From assembly GCA_008360975.2 (NCBI GenBank), contig CM039189.1, positions 15,094,056 through 15,158,055 of the forward strand: DNA of 64,000 nt, read 5' to 3'. This DNA comes from Lichenostomus cassidix (Eukaryota; Chordata; Aves; Passeriformes; Meliphagidae). How positions within the stretch are numbered: position 1 is the first letter of the stretch; the number at the start of each line of letters is the position of its first letter. The position numbers were made by a program, and so were the translations under genes. The notes beneath the pieces are model-generated. The model was not told where the DNA came from and made no database searches. It saw only the letters and a list, made by a program, of their open reading frames with translations. This document shows, piece by piece, positions 1-13,300 of the stretch.

Positions 1-649
1 AATATTGTAGTTTCCATCCATCCCCCTGTAAAATGCCATACTCTGGTTGTTGCTAGCAGATTGGAACAGATAGCCAGGTAGGATGTGTAGCACTCATTTA
101 AAATTCACTATAGCATCATAGTTTTCATTAGAGTCACAAGAGGTGGAGGCAATTCTTCTTTAATTTTTTTTTTTCTGTGAGGCCCTATATGTTTACACTC
201 TATAAATAAATGCCTGCTGATCTGGGCAAAAGGTGTTTTTAAATATTGTTCTAATTTCATCTGGCACAAAGCTGTCAAGATTTTGGAGTGAATATGAAGT
301 GCCAAACATTGAGACTCCCAATTTTCACATTATTTATGGCTTTCAGATACTCCTGTCTTGAGTGGAAAGTAAACTGATATTTCTGTCCAAATGATCCTGG
401 ATTAAACTTTTATGATTATCCTATTCATCCGATGAATGAGTAAGAACTTTGCTAGTTTCGTACTGTCCCACCCAGTCTGAGAGGAGTAGGGGTCTTGTCG
501 GAGCGAGAGGCAGAGGCTGTGTGCAGGTCCCTGCAGGAAGGCAGAGCTGTGACTGCCCACAGATCCAGCAGAGGGAAGTGTTGTTCTAAAATACCCGCCC
601 CTGCAGGGAAAGCCTTTGTCGGTCACTGAGAGCCACGTTATTGCACCAG

Positions 650-738
650 GAAATCAATGATCTGGAGCGTATGGATCATGTGATTTACAAATTGTCAGTA
701 GAAGACAAAGAAGCTTTAGCAAATGCCAGAGAGAGCAA
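650..738 (+). other. Possible orphan exon or exon relic
   Basis: An 89-nt stretch starts after a CAG at 647-649 and ends just before GTGAGA at 739, a good splice-donor match (CAA|GTGAGA). Read from 650 it is open throughout and gives a charged, coiled-coil-like peptide (EINDLERMDHVIY, then KLSVEDKEALANARES). The frame closes at TGA directly after the donor. The polypyrimidine tract before the supposed acceptor is poor. I do not recognise the peptide. It could be an internal or terminal exon of a neighbouring gene, an alternative 5' exon, a relic, or chance. Confidence 0.2.
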
Positions 739-1304
739 GTGAGATAATAATCAGCGTGTGCCAGGGACTGAATTTCAATTATATGGATAATTATGAGTCT
801 TACATGGTTTTTTATTCTCTTTAGGAGAAGAAATAGTAGTATGAAATTTTAGGGGTTAAAGAGTTGTGATCTGCTTGTTCATGCTTCACCTAACTATGAA
901 GCTGTAGCCTTTCATATCAAAAGACAGGATCTTGAGTGATCACACTTGGTGATCACAAGACAAGTTGTCATAGGGTGGTTTATTTACAGAACTGGTTCAG
1001 CTTCAGATACTGCTGCCAGCATGATTGCTGATCAAGATGCTGCTGCTCCCACAACTCCAAGCACTGCTAGAGTGTTAAAAGACAAGTGTAATATCATCAC
1101 TCTGATATTAAAAAGAATTTCCAATAGAAAATATTTTAAACTGAAATTTTGACTGTATTATCCTTTTAAGTATATAGCATTTTGCTGTATAACTTTCCCT
1201 TTCTTACTGCATGAGATTTCCCAAACTTGTACAAGTGAAGGGGTTGAAGCAGATGCTCTGGGTACCCAAAAGTCACACTGAGCATAAAATTTGAAATAGT
1301 TGTT

Positions 1305-1329
1305 TATATATATATATATATATATATAT
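1305..1329. repeat. (TA)n microsatellite
   Basis: About 12 uninterrupted TA dinucleotides in intergenic DNA. This is a simple repeat, likely length-polymorphic. Confidence 0.95.
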
Positions 1330-2397
1330 TCAAAGTTGTGTTTGTGACATCTAAATATCAAGTTAAAAAAGATCAGGGGATGGCATGATGTGTGAAATGA
1401 AGCTCAGCTTTCACTGTATTGTCAAGCTGTTGTTTTTCAGTATCTTATAAATGGCTGTCACAAACAGATAGAAAGGGTGTTGGAGCTTGAGGAACGTTTT
1501 CCAGATAATGTTGCTTGAAAAAGACTGGAAGAAATTAATCCTGAAATAATTGTCACTAAGCTAACTTTAAAGATTAGTTTGATCTGCTAGGTATAGAGTC
1601 AGGAGCTGCACTGCTAAAACAGTGTTGGTTTTGAGTCAGAAGTCAGCAAAATATTTCCTTCGCTCAGGTACCATTGCTCGGAGGTTGCTGGGGTGTGACT
1701 GACAGGTTGAGTCCCCCCCTTTGCACTGCCCCAGGAGCTACTCAGTAGCAGAGTAAAGAACTGAACCTAGATAATTGTGTTGCAATCTTCTGCTCAAGCG
1801 ATCACGATCCTTATGAACCTTAGCTTCCGTGTTCTCACTTAATTCAGTACTTTGATTTTTAGCACAAATAGTTCTTGGTTTTATAACTTAGTCAAACATT
1901 AATTTGTCTTCCTAGCATATTGCTGACAAAAAGAAAACGTGGCAGATCCTGTAGACAGACTTTTCATTTCTGAGCTAGTAGAAAGCAAGATTATAAAGTG
2001 AGATGTACTTTTATTTATTTTGTTCACAGACAGGGGAAATAGTCCCAGTAAAATGCATTAAATAATTCCTCAGGGAAACCCTAATAGAGCAGAAAATTTG
2101 TCTCGACGATACAGCCAGCTAAGGAGGCTGCAGTTCATGAGACAAAAGGGAATTGGTCTCCAGGGAAGAGGCTGGCCTGCTCTCTGCTGTTTACCAAACC
2201 TCACCAACGACTCTTGGAGCGGTAACTGTAGACAATGCCACGATGTTGACATCCTTGTGGTGACAATAGTGGCTTCTCTGAGGTTAGATTACTATCAACG
2301 TACATCACCCTAAGTAGAAACTATCAGCCTAAAACAAATACATTCTCTACTAGGCTACCAGGGCGGCGTCTGCAAACTAGGAACGCAAACGGTCTTC

Positions 2398-2414
2398 TTT
2401 TTTTTTTTTTTTTT
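2398..2414. repeat. Poly-T run, 17 nt
   Basis: Homopolymer of 17 T in intergenic DNA upstream of the LRRC8B CpG island. No retroposon body is recognisable next to it. Confidence 0.9.
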
Positions 2415-3568
2415 CCAACACACTTTTGCATTGGTATTTCTTCGCGTTTGAATTTAAAAGTGACATTCCCTTTTGTTTTAATCAGTTTCACTTTTGGATC
2501 CAGTGCAATGCTTGTGCTTCCACAAAAGTATGTTAGATTTTAATCTCTCTTTTAAGTTGAAACTAATACTAATTGCTAAATGTGTGGTGAATACAATTTG
2601 AAAATTGTTAACTTTTGCAACATTTAGTGTCTGCACTGTTTAAAATGAAGGCAGTTTTATACAACTGTGAAGAAAAGGATTTTTGTGTTTTATGGAGGAA
2701 AAGCAATATTTTGAAAATAGTCCCTTTTCCCACGACAGCAATGACTGGGCAAACAATAAACATTGCCATAGCAGGGTGAATGTAAGGAGTATAATTATAC
2801 TGTAAGTAGAGTTTAGACTGTAGTTAGGTCCTTGCAGTGGAATTACTAATAATGAAAATATGTCAGGACAATTACTTTAATAGATTGAGCTGTTTGCACG
2901 ACTAAGAGGAGGGAGACAGAGCCCATTTGTCCCAGTTCTTTGCAGAAATCTAGGTGGGAATCAAAATTTTCCTTCAGGCTTTCATGCGTTTACCCAGCAG
3001 AACCGGCCACTTCAGACATCTGGGGGACGGAGCCGCACTGTCCACTGGAGAAAGAGGAGGTGAAGTAGGAAAGTCAAATTAATGTATGATTGAGTTGTTT
3101 TAAAACACTCCGTGTATTTGTAAACGTTATTATATCGCTATCGGGTTTTCAGTGGAACTGAAGAGCCATAGAAGAGTTCTGCCGCACAGACTTTTGGCTG
3201 TTCCCGTCAGCAAGGGTGTCGGGTGCTCCTGGCCCCGGAACGGGAGCCGCGGTGCTGCAGGACACTCGCAGCGGCGGTGCGGCGGCCGGGCCGCAGCGGG
3301 GTGGGAGCTCATTGGCAATGTACCGCCCGGTGCCGCAGCTCCGCAGCATCCCCGGTACCGCTCCTTCCGCTCGCCCCAGCGGGCTCGGGGCCGCTCCGGG
3401 ACCTACACCTCCACCCAGCCGAAGCCTCTGGTGGGATTGAATTGCCTTTCGCAAGTGTCACCTTCCCTATTTTTATTTTATAACGGCCGGCGATAAAGCC
3501 TTTCTCACTTCCTCCACCTCCTCCAACGGCTCGGGTTATTTAAGTGCCGGCACCGAGCGGGGCGGGGG

Positions 3569-3683
3569 TTGCTGCCTGCGGGCCGGCACGGCCGCGGCGC
3601 CGCACCGAGGGTCCGTGAGGCGGACGGGCACGGTGTCGGTAGCTACCCGCGCTGCCGGGAGGGGCGGTCAGAGAGCTCCGCAG
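3569..3683 (+). other. LRRC8B: Putative LRRC8B noncoding first exon (form 1)
   Basis: The 3' end is set by a consensus donor CAG|GTGAGC after 3683. The 5' end is a guess, placed about 25-35 nt downstream of the TATA-like TATTTAA at 3537-3543 and just after a GC box. The translation start lies far downstream at 16,887, so this would be pure 5'UTR. Confidence 0.45.
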
Positions 3684-3819
3684 GTGAGCGGCAGGGCCGG
3701 GCTAGGGCCGGGCGCGGCGCTTTTGTCCGCCGCACTCCCCCGCCCCCGGCCCGTCAGCGGCGCCGCCGGCCGCGCCCCATTGGCTGCGCGGGCGGTAACG
3801 TGACACCGGCGGCGGGCGG

Positions 3820-3938
3820 GCCCGCCCCAGACGCGCCGGTTGGAGCCGGTGCCTCGCGCTGCGCCGCCGGCTGCCGCGCGGACGGAGCGCGCGGACCCAG
3901 CGCCGCTGCGCGGGCGGGCCGGGGGGCGGTGGCGGCAG
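3820..3938 (+). other. LRRC8B: Putative LRRC8B noncoding first exon (form 2)
   Basis: The 3' end is set by a near-perfect donor CAG|GTAAGG after 3938. An inverted CCAAT box at 3779-3783 and a CRE-like site at 3796-3804 lie just upstream, so this could be a second promoter 250 bp downstream of the first. The exact 5' end is not determinable. I see no ATG between about 3,800 and the donor, which suits a 5'UTR exon. Confidence 0.45.
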
Positions 3939-6900
3939 GTAAGGGAGGGGCGGCTGCCGCTGACAGGTGCCCCGCGGCCCCGGCTGCGAGGGAGGCGCGG
4001 GCGGAAGGAGAGGGAGCGGCTCGGAGCGGGGCTTTCCTGCGGGCGGCTCTCGCCGTCCCCGCTTTTCCCGGGGTTGCCCCTCCGCCGGCGGAGCGGGAGG
4101 GCGCTGCCGTCCCGCGAGGTGCCCGGTGCCGCTCGTCCGGCGGCTCGGTGAGCTTGCGCGGCGTCCGCCCTTTCCTTCGGCGGCGCCCGGCATGGGGCCG
4201 CTCACCTGCCGTGGCCCCGCGGCGGGCCGGGCCGGCAGGGACCGGGCGCGGGGTGCCGAGCGGGGTCTGTGGCCGCCCCGGGGTACGCGGGTGGGGCTCG
4301 GCAAAACCGCTCTGCGGTTTGCGTAACCGATATCCGCGCGTGTCCTCGGGTGACCCGGGCGCTACAGGTCGCCTGGGGCCGCTTTCCTCCGCCCCGGGCT
4401 CGCCTGGCGGGGGGCAGCTGCCACCCTTCGGCCCCGGGCGTGGAGGCGACACCTGCCCTCGAGCAAGGGGCAGGCGGGCGCCACGTCCCCGCCTCTCCGG
4501 GACGGAGAGAAGAGTTAAACTCAGAGTTGAGGCCTGACAGTTCTGCGTGTCGAACATAAACTGTCCTATCTGTTGTCTTTCTCTCTCCTGTCTGGCTAAT
4601 GCGTTTCTCATTCTAGCAAGTCAGTGATCTTGTAGCAGCCCCTTGCGTGGCAGGCCTCTCGTTGTGCCGTGGCTGAGTTGCTCGAGTGGCGTCAAGCTGA
4701 CTTTGTACCCGTCTGCTCAGTGGTGAAACTGAGGCAGCTTCCTGACTTTGGATCAGAATTTGTCCGTAGTAAATACTGCAGTTGACAAGTTCTGTAGGAT
4801 TGATTAATGTGGACTTCCCTAAAGCTTGATTTTGTATTAAGAACATAATTAATTAGGCTGATAAAGTAAACCATATTTGAATTGGCCTCTAGTGTGGTCA
4901 TTTAAAACTATACCTGTGAGATAGTCCTGGAAGAAGCTAGAAGCCACGTGGTCACTTACAGTTTCAAGTATTTAAGCTATATGTGCTGCTGACTGCCAGC
5001 TTTCTCTGTCTGCTTGCTGAAAGGAGAGGGTAAGGCATCAGTTGTTTGACGTGTCTTGGAATTTTTCCTTATGTACCTTCCTAGCAGGGAGGTCAACAAA
5101 CAGATCAGGCCTTATTAATCTGTCTTGTTTAACTTAAACTTTCAAGAGAATGGTGAAGGCGAAGCCCATGAGGGTTAAGTAGTGAAATCTTACAGTACTT
5201 GTAGAATTTCTTAAGTATTGTCTATCTATAGTATGTGTTCTCTTCACTCTGTGTAGCTCAGCTGACTGTGTGGGGAATAGAAGAGTTATCGTAGGTAACT
5301 TTTCTTCAGTATCTGTGGCCCTGAGCAGAGCAAAGAACATGAAATGAAATGAGAGCGGAAAGGAAAGGGATTGTATTAGCTGTTGTTAGTATGTGATACA
5401 GGGTTTTGTGTGGTTGGTTTTTTTTTTTTAAGGGTCTTCTTGAATGTTTAAAGCATTCTGTTATAGCCAGATAACAAAATGTTTATCAGAGTTTTACACT
5501 CTACTGAATTTTGCATTCACATAATGCAATTGGCATTTAACTTCAGCAGGATTCATGTAACTTAGAGAAAATTTGCAATATTAACTTGCTTGTTACCCTA
5601 TACTTTTGAGAGAAGGGAATTGTTGTTCTGACTTATATTTGTTTCCCTTTCAGGAAAACAGGATTTTGAAAGGGAGAAAAAGAAAATTGCCTTTTGTTTG
5701 TTGCAAGTTACCAATACAGCTGTTGTTTGAAGTTAATGAAAGCATGTTGAATAATTTTAGAGAGGGACCAACAGTGCTAAAGAAACATCCATCAGTATTT
5801 CAGCAATGTAAAATGAACCTTGTAGAGCAGTATGTCACTGTCAAACAAATATTTTTCTAAGGGGTTTCTGAAGGGAGGTGGAGGCAGAAATCTTGTCTTG
5901 CTTTAGCTGCTGCTGTGCCTGCTCTGCCTGTTGAGCTACAGGTAGCAAAAGAGACTGGAGCACTAATACTACTAGTTCAGCTTACAATACCTACTGCTAA
6001 AACCATAAAGCTTTGCTCAGCTAGGATTAGAAACGGATGTTTCATGTGACTAAGGGGATAAGGTGTGGTTTATATGGGTCTCTGTGCTGCCTATCTAAAC
6101 ATTTCACACTGCTGTCTGTATTCCAAGCGCTAACCTGTGGGCTGTATCTATCCTTAGGCATCCTTATAACAGCTGTTCAGCTGTTGTCTTGCAAATAGTG
6201 GTTTTCTGCCAGTTGTTCGTGCAGTTACTCTTTTTAAAGACAATTTAGCAGTCTGTGCTGTGGTTATGAAGCCATTTGATTCAGATATCACAGGCAGCTG
6301 TGTAGAAGGGCGAGGAATGTAAAGTGGAATTAATATTTTAATATTTACATGTGCTGTCTTTTTAATGTTTAAGTGGCATAGGTTATATAATTCCTATTAG
6401 AGTTTTACCAAACTTGATGAGTTGGATTCAGTTTATTCTACTTATGCTTGGGTTTGGGGATTATTTTCCCCAAGAGTTGTTACTGTGATACAAATGAGTT
6501 CTGTATTTAATTTTTAGCTAGTTGAAATCAAATTGTAATTCAATATTGAGCTAAAGTGTCATAATACAAATACTTTCCCCAGCTATTTGATTTAAACTTA
6601 CTGATGTGAGAAGGCTGTGGTTTGTAGTGGAGTAGTACCTTGGAAGAAAGGCAACTGATACAGCTCTCAGTAAAGCTGTTACAAATGCAGTGAGGTACAG
6701 TGCTGACACACCCTCTGCTGATGTACACTGAAGAGGATTATAGGGTCTTTCAACAATCAGAAGTGAATTGTGGAGAACTTTTAATGGACTGTTTTCAATT
6801 TAATTCTCATTGGTGCTGTCCTGTTTCAAAATAATGTATTTATACACACTGAAGTAAATTATGTGACAGCATTTCCACCATAAGGGCTCAGCTTCTAAGT

Positions 6901-7323
6901 GTGTTTGGATGCTGTAAACTGGAATGCAATTTCTTATACTGAAATTGAGAATTTAGTTGACTGTGAGAAACTGAAGTGATTAAAAATGCTGGTAAAGGGT
7001 CCAGTGAGACCAATAAGAATATGGTAGTAACACAATCTGGTTGCTACTAATTGTTAGTAGACTTTAGACATTGTTACAAACTCTTTGTTTCTTTGTGAGG
7101 TAATAGTTTGAATTGTGATTTTAGTTAGCAGAGTTTCAGTCCTGTGGCACAACAGCTACAAAACTGTGGTCATGTAGTTTACTCAGGCTTAATTAAAGTG
7201 ACATTGATTTTTAGAGCTCTTACTTCAAACCCCAGAAAATGTAACCCCTTATTTCCCAGACATTACTGCCTAGGTTTCCTGGGGAAAATATCAGTATTCT
7301 GTGAGTAGTTCAGGTTGTGAAAT

Positions 7324-7357
7324 ATTTATTTAGCTATTTTCTGGTAGCTAAATAAAT
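7324..7357. repeat. Perfect inverted repeat, 13-bp stem
   Basis: The left arm ATTTATTTAGCTA (7324-7336) is exactly complementary to the right arm TAGCTAAATAAAT (7345-7357), around an 8-nt loop. It lies in LRRC8B intron 1. The stem is too short for a typical microRNA precursor. It may be a cruciform-prone element or a small transposon relic. Confidence 0.9.
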
Positions 7358-10300
7358 CATCTGCATCCAAATATGAGGATCTACTGAGCTGGAATTTAAT
7401 AATTGTGCACTGTGATTTTAGTGCAAAGTATTTGTCCTTTGAACTAATCTTTGCATCTGAATGAAAGCAAAATCTTGATATATATTTGTTGCATAATCCA
7501 AAATAATTGAAGAAGGGAGGGAATTTGAAAATTTTTAACTAAAAACTGTCTGTTTCTAGGCTGTGTTTAAATTATTTACAAGATAAACTCCAATTTCCAA
7601 CCCATGCCAATGCAAGTGTGAAACTGAATATTACTTTTCCAGTGCCTCTGTGGTACAGGAAAACTCTTTTCCAAGTAAACACTTTTTATTAAACACTAAC
7701 ATTGTTTAAATACTAACTTTGCAGTGACACTGACTACAAAGTCAGGAAAGCACCACATTATTGCTTAATTGATATGAGATGGGATATGTCAATACTCAAG
7801 TGCTTTACTGAACAAGAGTTAAAAGCAGTGTCTGCTTTGTTTCAAACTGTTATTCAGTTTCTTACAAATATGGGGCTAGAGATTTTTTACTTTAAAATTC
7901 TTAATTGATTTAGCTGATGATAAAACCTTGACTCTTGTTTTTGAAGTTCTTAAACTTGGCTTCATACCAAAGTGTGTTTCTGATAATACTGCTATCTGAA
8001 AAACCTTACCAGCTGTTGGGTCTCTTCAGACAGCCTACTCAAAAAAGGAGATTTTGCTCAGTAGGAGACTTGCACAGCACACTTGGGTTTGATGGAAGTA
8101 CAACGCGTGAACATGGGTCCTAAACTAACTCTGTGTTTGTTCAGGAAACAAAGCAGGATTACTGTGGATTTACTGCAGAATTCAAGTCTGATTACTTGCT
8201 TGTGGTTCTGAAACTTAGCATTGTCCTAGGAGATGCTTCTGATAAGCACAACACGGCTTTCAACTCTCTTGATCCCATGCATATGAGCAGCTCTGAACTG
8301 CAGAGCTGTGTTTAGGTGTGTGATTTGTACATACACTATCACACAGTATATACAAGGTGAAATTTCTCTTTAAGTCCTTTCATTTTATTAAGAGAAAAGG
8401 TGATGTAGCTGGTTGCTTTGTCCAATTAGTACATACATATAATGTAGAGTAATATGAATAGGAAGATCCTTAAGAGGTTGAGGTGGTTGTGCAGCCAGAT
8501 TGCACACTGCTGGGCGAGTGCTAAAGCCTATTCAATTTCCATTTCAAGCAGGCTTGTATTTGATGCCAGAGTCTCAAGGTTCTCCTTTTCTTACTTTGAG
8601 GTGGGGAGATTCTTTAAAAAGATACTAAGATGGGTTTCAGGATAGCTGACATACAAAAAGAGCACCTTAGTTTACATCAGATATCAATTGGAAATGTATC
8701 TGTTCTCATTATTCTATTTTTGCTGTTTAGACCAAACATCTAGAATCAAGTGTTTCAGCTTGCCAGGCTGGCTTTCAAGAGTAACTGTCTTTCCTGTTAA
8801 ACAAGATGAAAACCTGCTGCTTCTGAGAGGACATATAAGCCACTACTGAAAATCCGAATCAGCTTTCCAATGTCAGAGCTAATAGAGTGAAATCAGATGT
8901 GTTTCTGTATTGCTGCCCTGATAATTATATTTTCCTAGATGCAATTAAGTTCTTGCCTGTGGAAGTAATAATATTCTCTTCTAGAAAGTTCTTCATTATT
9001 CTTACACAGCATCAGGAAAACTTAAAACCAAAACACTATTTTTTGACTATTCTTAAATCTTGTAGCTATATTTTTACATGGTAATAATTATCTTGCAGAG
9101 ACAGAATACATTTGGTATATATATTTTGTGACCTCAGTTGCTGTTTCTGTTTTCAACATCTGCTGTCCTGAGAGAATGCTGCTTGGTCTTAGCTATCTAT
9201 AAATGTTGAAAAAGTATCAATATCTTTTTTTTGGCTGAATGTTGAAATTTTAAGTAATTGTACTAGATAACTGTTCCTATTTTAGAAACATAACAGTGAT
9301 TCTAGGTAGAATTAGGACTACAAATACAAATTAATGTTTCTGAGATCAGGCAAAGGTGATAACTGTCTGACCACTGTTAGGAAAAGGAATAGCATGTGTG
9401 CTTCCAGCTCTCAAAAGCTGGCAAAAGCTTAGTACAATTCAGAATAGCCTCTCTGATTACCTAGTAAGAAATTATTACTGTATAATATTCATAATTTAAA
9501 TAAGTTTTAGAGAATAGTGGAAACATTACCATGATTTTACAGTTGAGAAGTTTGAATTAGAAAGAATAAAATTACTGGCATGGAGCGATTCAGCTGTCAG
9601 AAGTAAATTACTAACTAGGTTAGGTATGGGTATTGTATTGGAAACCAATGTTTGAGCTAGGAAATTCATGTAAAATGGAGGTTCTGAATGACTAAAACCA
9701 CTGGATTTCAGTATTCTGCTCTCTACAAAATTGCCAGGATTTTCTGTCGTATGAAGAGTGTTAGCACCTTCCATCTTTGTCTAAATGTAGTGTGGTGGAA
9801 TTCCTTATTCCTTTATTTAGAAGTAGCAAATAATTATATGAACATGCTTTAGCTAATACCTGAGTACATATGGTATTACATTACCATGTAACAAATGATG
9901 TTTGTAGCCTAGTTGTAGCAGCATGATATCTTGTGAATGACAATATTGACCCAAATGCTTACCTGACTTCTTAAGTAGGATTTGTAGTCAGTGTACTTTA
10001 TTCTGCTGTGACAGCAGCACTCTTGATGATGCTTGAGAAATTAATTCAGAGCTGTTTTGTGGACATGTTCCAAAGCTCCTCCTTCTGAGAATATTCTCTT
10101 ATTTCAGACTTGTTTTCAGTGAGGTTACAAAAGTTGTCTTGGCTATTTAAAATGTCTTTGGCCATTTATGATTTTATTGAGAAGGACACTGAAGATGGAA
10201 AGGGGTGTGTGAGCAATTCCTTGCCTTTTCCCAAGGAAAGAGGGTCTCTTGTTAAATAATTCTGTTTTATGCTGCTGGCTCCTTTGTACTGTTACTGCTC

Positions 10301-13300
10301 TTGAAGACTGAAGATAATAAACTATGCTATAATTAAAGAATCTGCTTGTAGAAAAAACCTTGTAGCATTTAAGTTGTGAATATTCTCTAGTGTTCTGTCT
10401 GCTTTGCTTTCTGATATCCTGAGCATGGCAGCACAATGAATTGACATAGTATCTCTCTGACTTATGGAAACTAAAGGGATAAAAATTAATTTTCTATTGT
10501 AATACTTATCTTGGTATGCAAAATAAAATAGATACCATTGATGCTCATTTAAAATGCTGGAGGGACACTGCTGATACCATTGTCTAATGGTTATGTAGTA
10601 ATATTTCCCAGCATGAGAAAGACTCAAAAACATGGTTACAAGAATAAAAAGGTATAATAAGCAAGCTTGAAAATCTTATTTCATGCAGTTGGAAGGTGTA
10701 TGTGTTAGCTATGTAAGTACTGGGATAAAAGATTTGGTGTAGTGTTGTGTAAAATGGTTTCTGGGAGAGCTACAAAAGGGGCAGTGTGCCACAGATAAAA
10801 GATCCAGGCTGGGACTGGTGAGATTGCTTTTGGTGTCATCTTGCTTGTTTAGGAAAAAATAGAAGAACCAAGGAGACTTTTAATGTTTAATGTTCCAAAC
10901 TTGCTCCAAGATTTCTTTGGAACTTGGAAGTAAGGACTGTAGCATCTTCAGAACTGAGTTACTGACTTTAAAACCTGGTTGGGAGATGGGGGAACAACAA
11001 GGGAGGCCTGTTCTTCCAGGTATCATTTGAGAGTGTAATCTGTAATCTGTGGTATCTTTCTTGACACCTTTGGGCTGGAATATTTGACAGCATGGCATGC
11101 CTGCAGTCATCTCTGCAGAGAGTTGTCTCCTCCTCTGGTTTGAATGAGCATTAGCTGAGCACCAATGGACTATGTGCTTCTGTCCTAAGGAGGCAGATAC
11201 ATTTCCAATGCAATTTTCTCCCCTCCTCTCCATCCCCTGTATATTCTCCTTCATATGCTAGAAAGCCCCCTCCTTTAGTCTGCTTTCTTAAGTCACAATT
11301 CCTTGAATAGAGAAAAGGCTCAATACTTGGATAACAATGATATTTAATGAGAAACTAATATGGCTCAAGGAAGACAGTGGTCTTTTTTTGAGTACTGCAG
11401 GCATAGGATGGAAATGCATAATGTATCATATCTAATCCTGCACAGATTTAAAGAGTAAGTCTTGTGCTTGTAAAGCAAATCGAATTGCAGCAAAGCATAT
11501 TTTCAATTTAGACTGGACTGCAACTTTATAAAGACTTTAGATTTTGTAGAGAATTTTTCTTGCATAAAGTGTCCCAGAGAGAGAAAGAAAGATGAAACTG
11601 CCTTTAAGTTGGTTTTTTTCCTGCCTAAGGCCTTTTGTATTGAACCTGGGAATGCTCAAGCTTTTAGGTAGCTGAGGAAACTGAAATACACTTGCCATGT
11701 TCTACTCCTGTTTTCCTCAGCTTGCTGAAGATATGGTAGTGGTAGAATAAGGTAGTAGTTGCTTGATTTTAAGATTATTTTTTTTTTAAGCAACTTATGT
11801 GCTTTGCAGTTAACTCTGAAGCAGTAGCAGAGAAGAGTAAACCTTGTGAAGTAAAAATGTTAGCATAGCCTAACTTATTAAATTTCAAACTATATTTACT
11901 TTTTTTTTGTCCCAGAAATTACTTGGCTAATACAGACTCACATAAGTCTTCTTTAGAGAACAAGGACTGATTCTTCAACTGCATAAAACTTTGCTACTAC
12001 TGTTCTACACCTTATGTTCTGTTGTCTTGAGAGCAGGAGTGTTTAAGAAAGGCAAAGACCTCTAGTCAGTCCATGTACATATGGTTGAGATTATCTGTAG
12101 TTGTAATTTCTGGGTATTTGGAAGGACTTTAGGTCTTTGATTATTTGGAAGGTTGACATGGCAAACTTGAATAGTGTAGTCTTGAAGATCCAGTGCTTGA
12201 GGAATTTGCTGGTTACTGTAGAGTGTGGGAATGTCTTCCGGTTTGTTTTAAATACAGAAGGATACTCACTTATACATGTTTAATTGTCACCTGTGATCTT
12301 CATAAGGAATTGGAAAGAAGCTTTCTCTAATCTTGTTTGAGTTGTTCTGCATTCAGTGGAATACAGATTCAAAACCACTATCCCTATCAAAAAGGTCCTA
12401 CAGCTGAATCTGAGTATGCACACAGGTGACCAAAGTACAGATTCTGAAAGACCATATATCACTGCTTGAAAAAGGGAGAGGTGAAAAAGGGAGATCATGT
12501 AAATGCTTCTGCTAAGAATAAGTATGGCAGTTTCATCCTTTATGGAGTCACTCGCACCAGGACTCTTCAGTACCTTGCTGTTTGTTTACAGAATGCTTGA
12601 GAAAGGAAGCAGTAACATGCCAATAGAAGTTTTTGCCAGGAAAGATCTCTTTTGGGTGATGAGTGTGTGTATGGGTAAAGATTTTTGGTTTGGTTTTTTT
12701 TTCTTTTGGGAATTACCATGAGCGTTTGTTTGCAAGTGGAGGTTCAGGCTGTGCATGTGAAACCATAAGCCAGTACTGAGAATCTCATAGGGGAGTCTCA
12801 AAACTGCCTATGAAGCAAAGCTGATCACATGTTTAGTTTGTTTTTGAACTTTATTTTCCATCCAAAACTTGAGATGAAAAAGTGATATATTTAAATTGGC
12901 TAGAAGCTAAGTTGGTACTGTAGTTCAGGAATGACTTTTGATAGAAAATTGATGAAACAGACACATTATTTAGCATGTCAGCATCTCCTTATCTAAGTTG
13001 AGAAGCAAGTGCAAGAGTCTAAAGAGGCTGGCTGAAAATTTGGTGGCTGTGTTTCTTTAAGGGGGAGGGAAAAAAAGGGAGACAGAGGGGCCACAGGAAT
13101 ACCTGTCAAGGCATGCTTTAATTGTATAAATCTATTTTGATGGAATGAATGTGTCAGAAACACCAGTTGAATACCCTTTGGGGAGGACAAGTAAGGCAGT
13201 TGTTTTCCTGCAAAGCCATCCCTGACTAAATGTGTCTAAAATTATGTAAGCAATGACCAAATGACAGAGTAATGCAATGCTAAGTAGCCTTTTGGCAGCT

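Larger units (their letters stand above)
1..3200. other. Upstream flank of LRRC8B, no gene established
   Basis: AT-rich DNA with no long open frame and no protein I recognise. It contains a (TA)n microsatellite at 1305-1329, a run of 17 T at 2398-2414, and one short coding-looking stretch near 650-738 that is listed separately. In human the genes to the left of LRRC8B are guanylate-binding proteins and KYAT3/GTF2B. I see no convincing exon of any of these here. Confidence 0.6.
3230..4530 (+). promoter_or_regulatory. LRRC8B: CpG-island promoter of LRRC8B
   Basis: A sharply bounded GC- and CpG-rich block of about 1.3 kb in AT-rich surroundings, lying upstream of the LRRC8B coding exons on the same strand. 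Visible elements are a TATA-like TATTTAA at 3537-3543, a GC box (GGGGCGGGGG) at 3559-3568, an inverted CCAAT box (ATTGG) at 3779-3783 and a CRE-like TAACGTGAC at 3796-3804. Two strong splice donors follow, CAG|GTGAGC after 3683 and CAG|GTAAGG after 3938, suggesting two alternative noncoding first exons. Long open frames inside the block on both strands are a by-product of GC richness (few stop codons) and are not called as genes. Assignment to LRRC8B rests on position and orientation, since there is no transcript evidence here. Confidence 0.85.

Noticed and set aside
3569..4611. Long open frames on both strands in the first CpG island (up to 322 codons plus, 285 codons minus)
   Set aside because: Composition artefacts: GC-rich DNA has few stop codons, the products are low-complexity Pro/Arg/Ala/Gly, and strong splice donors fall inside the frames.
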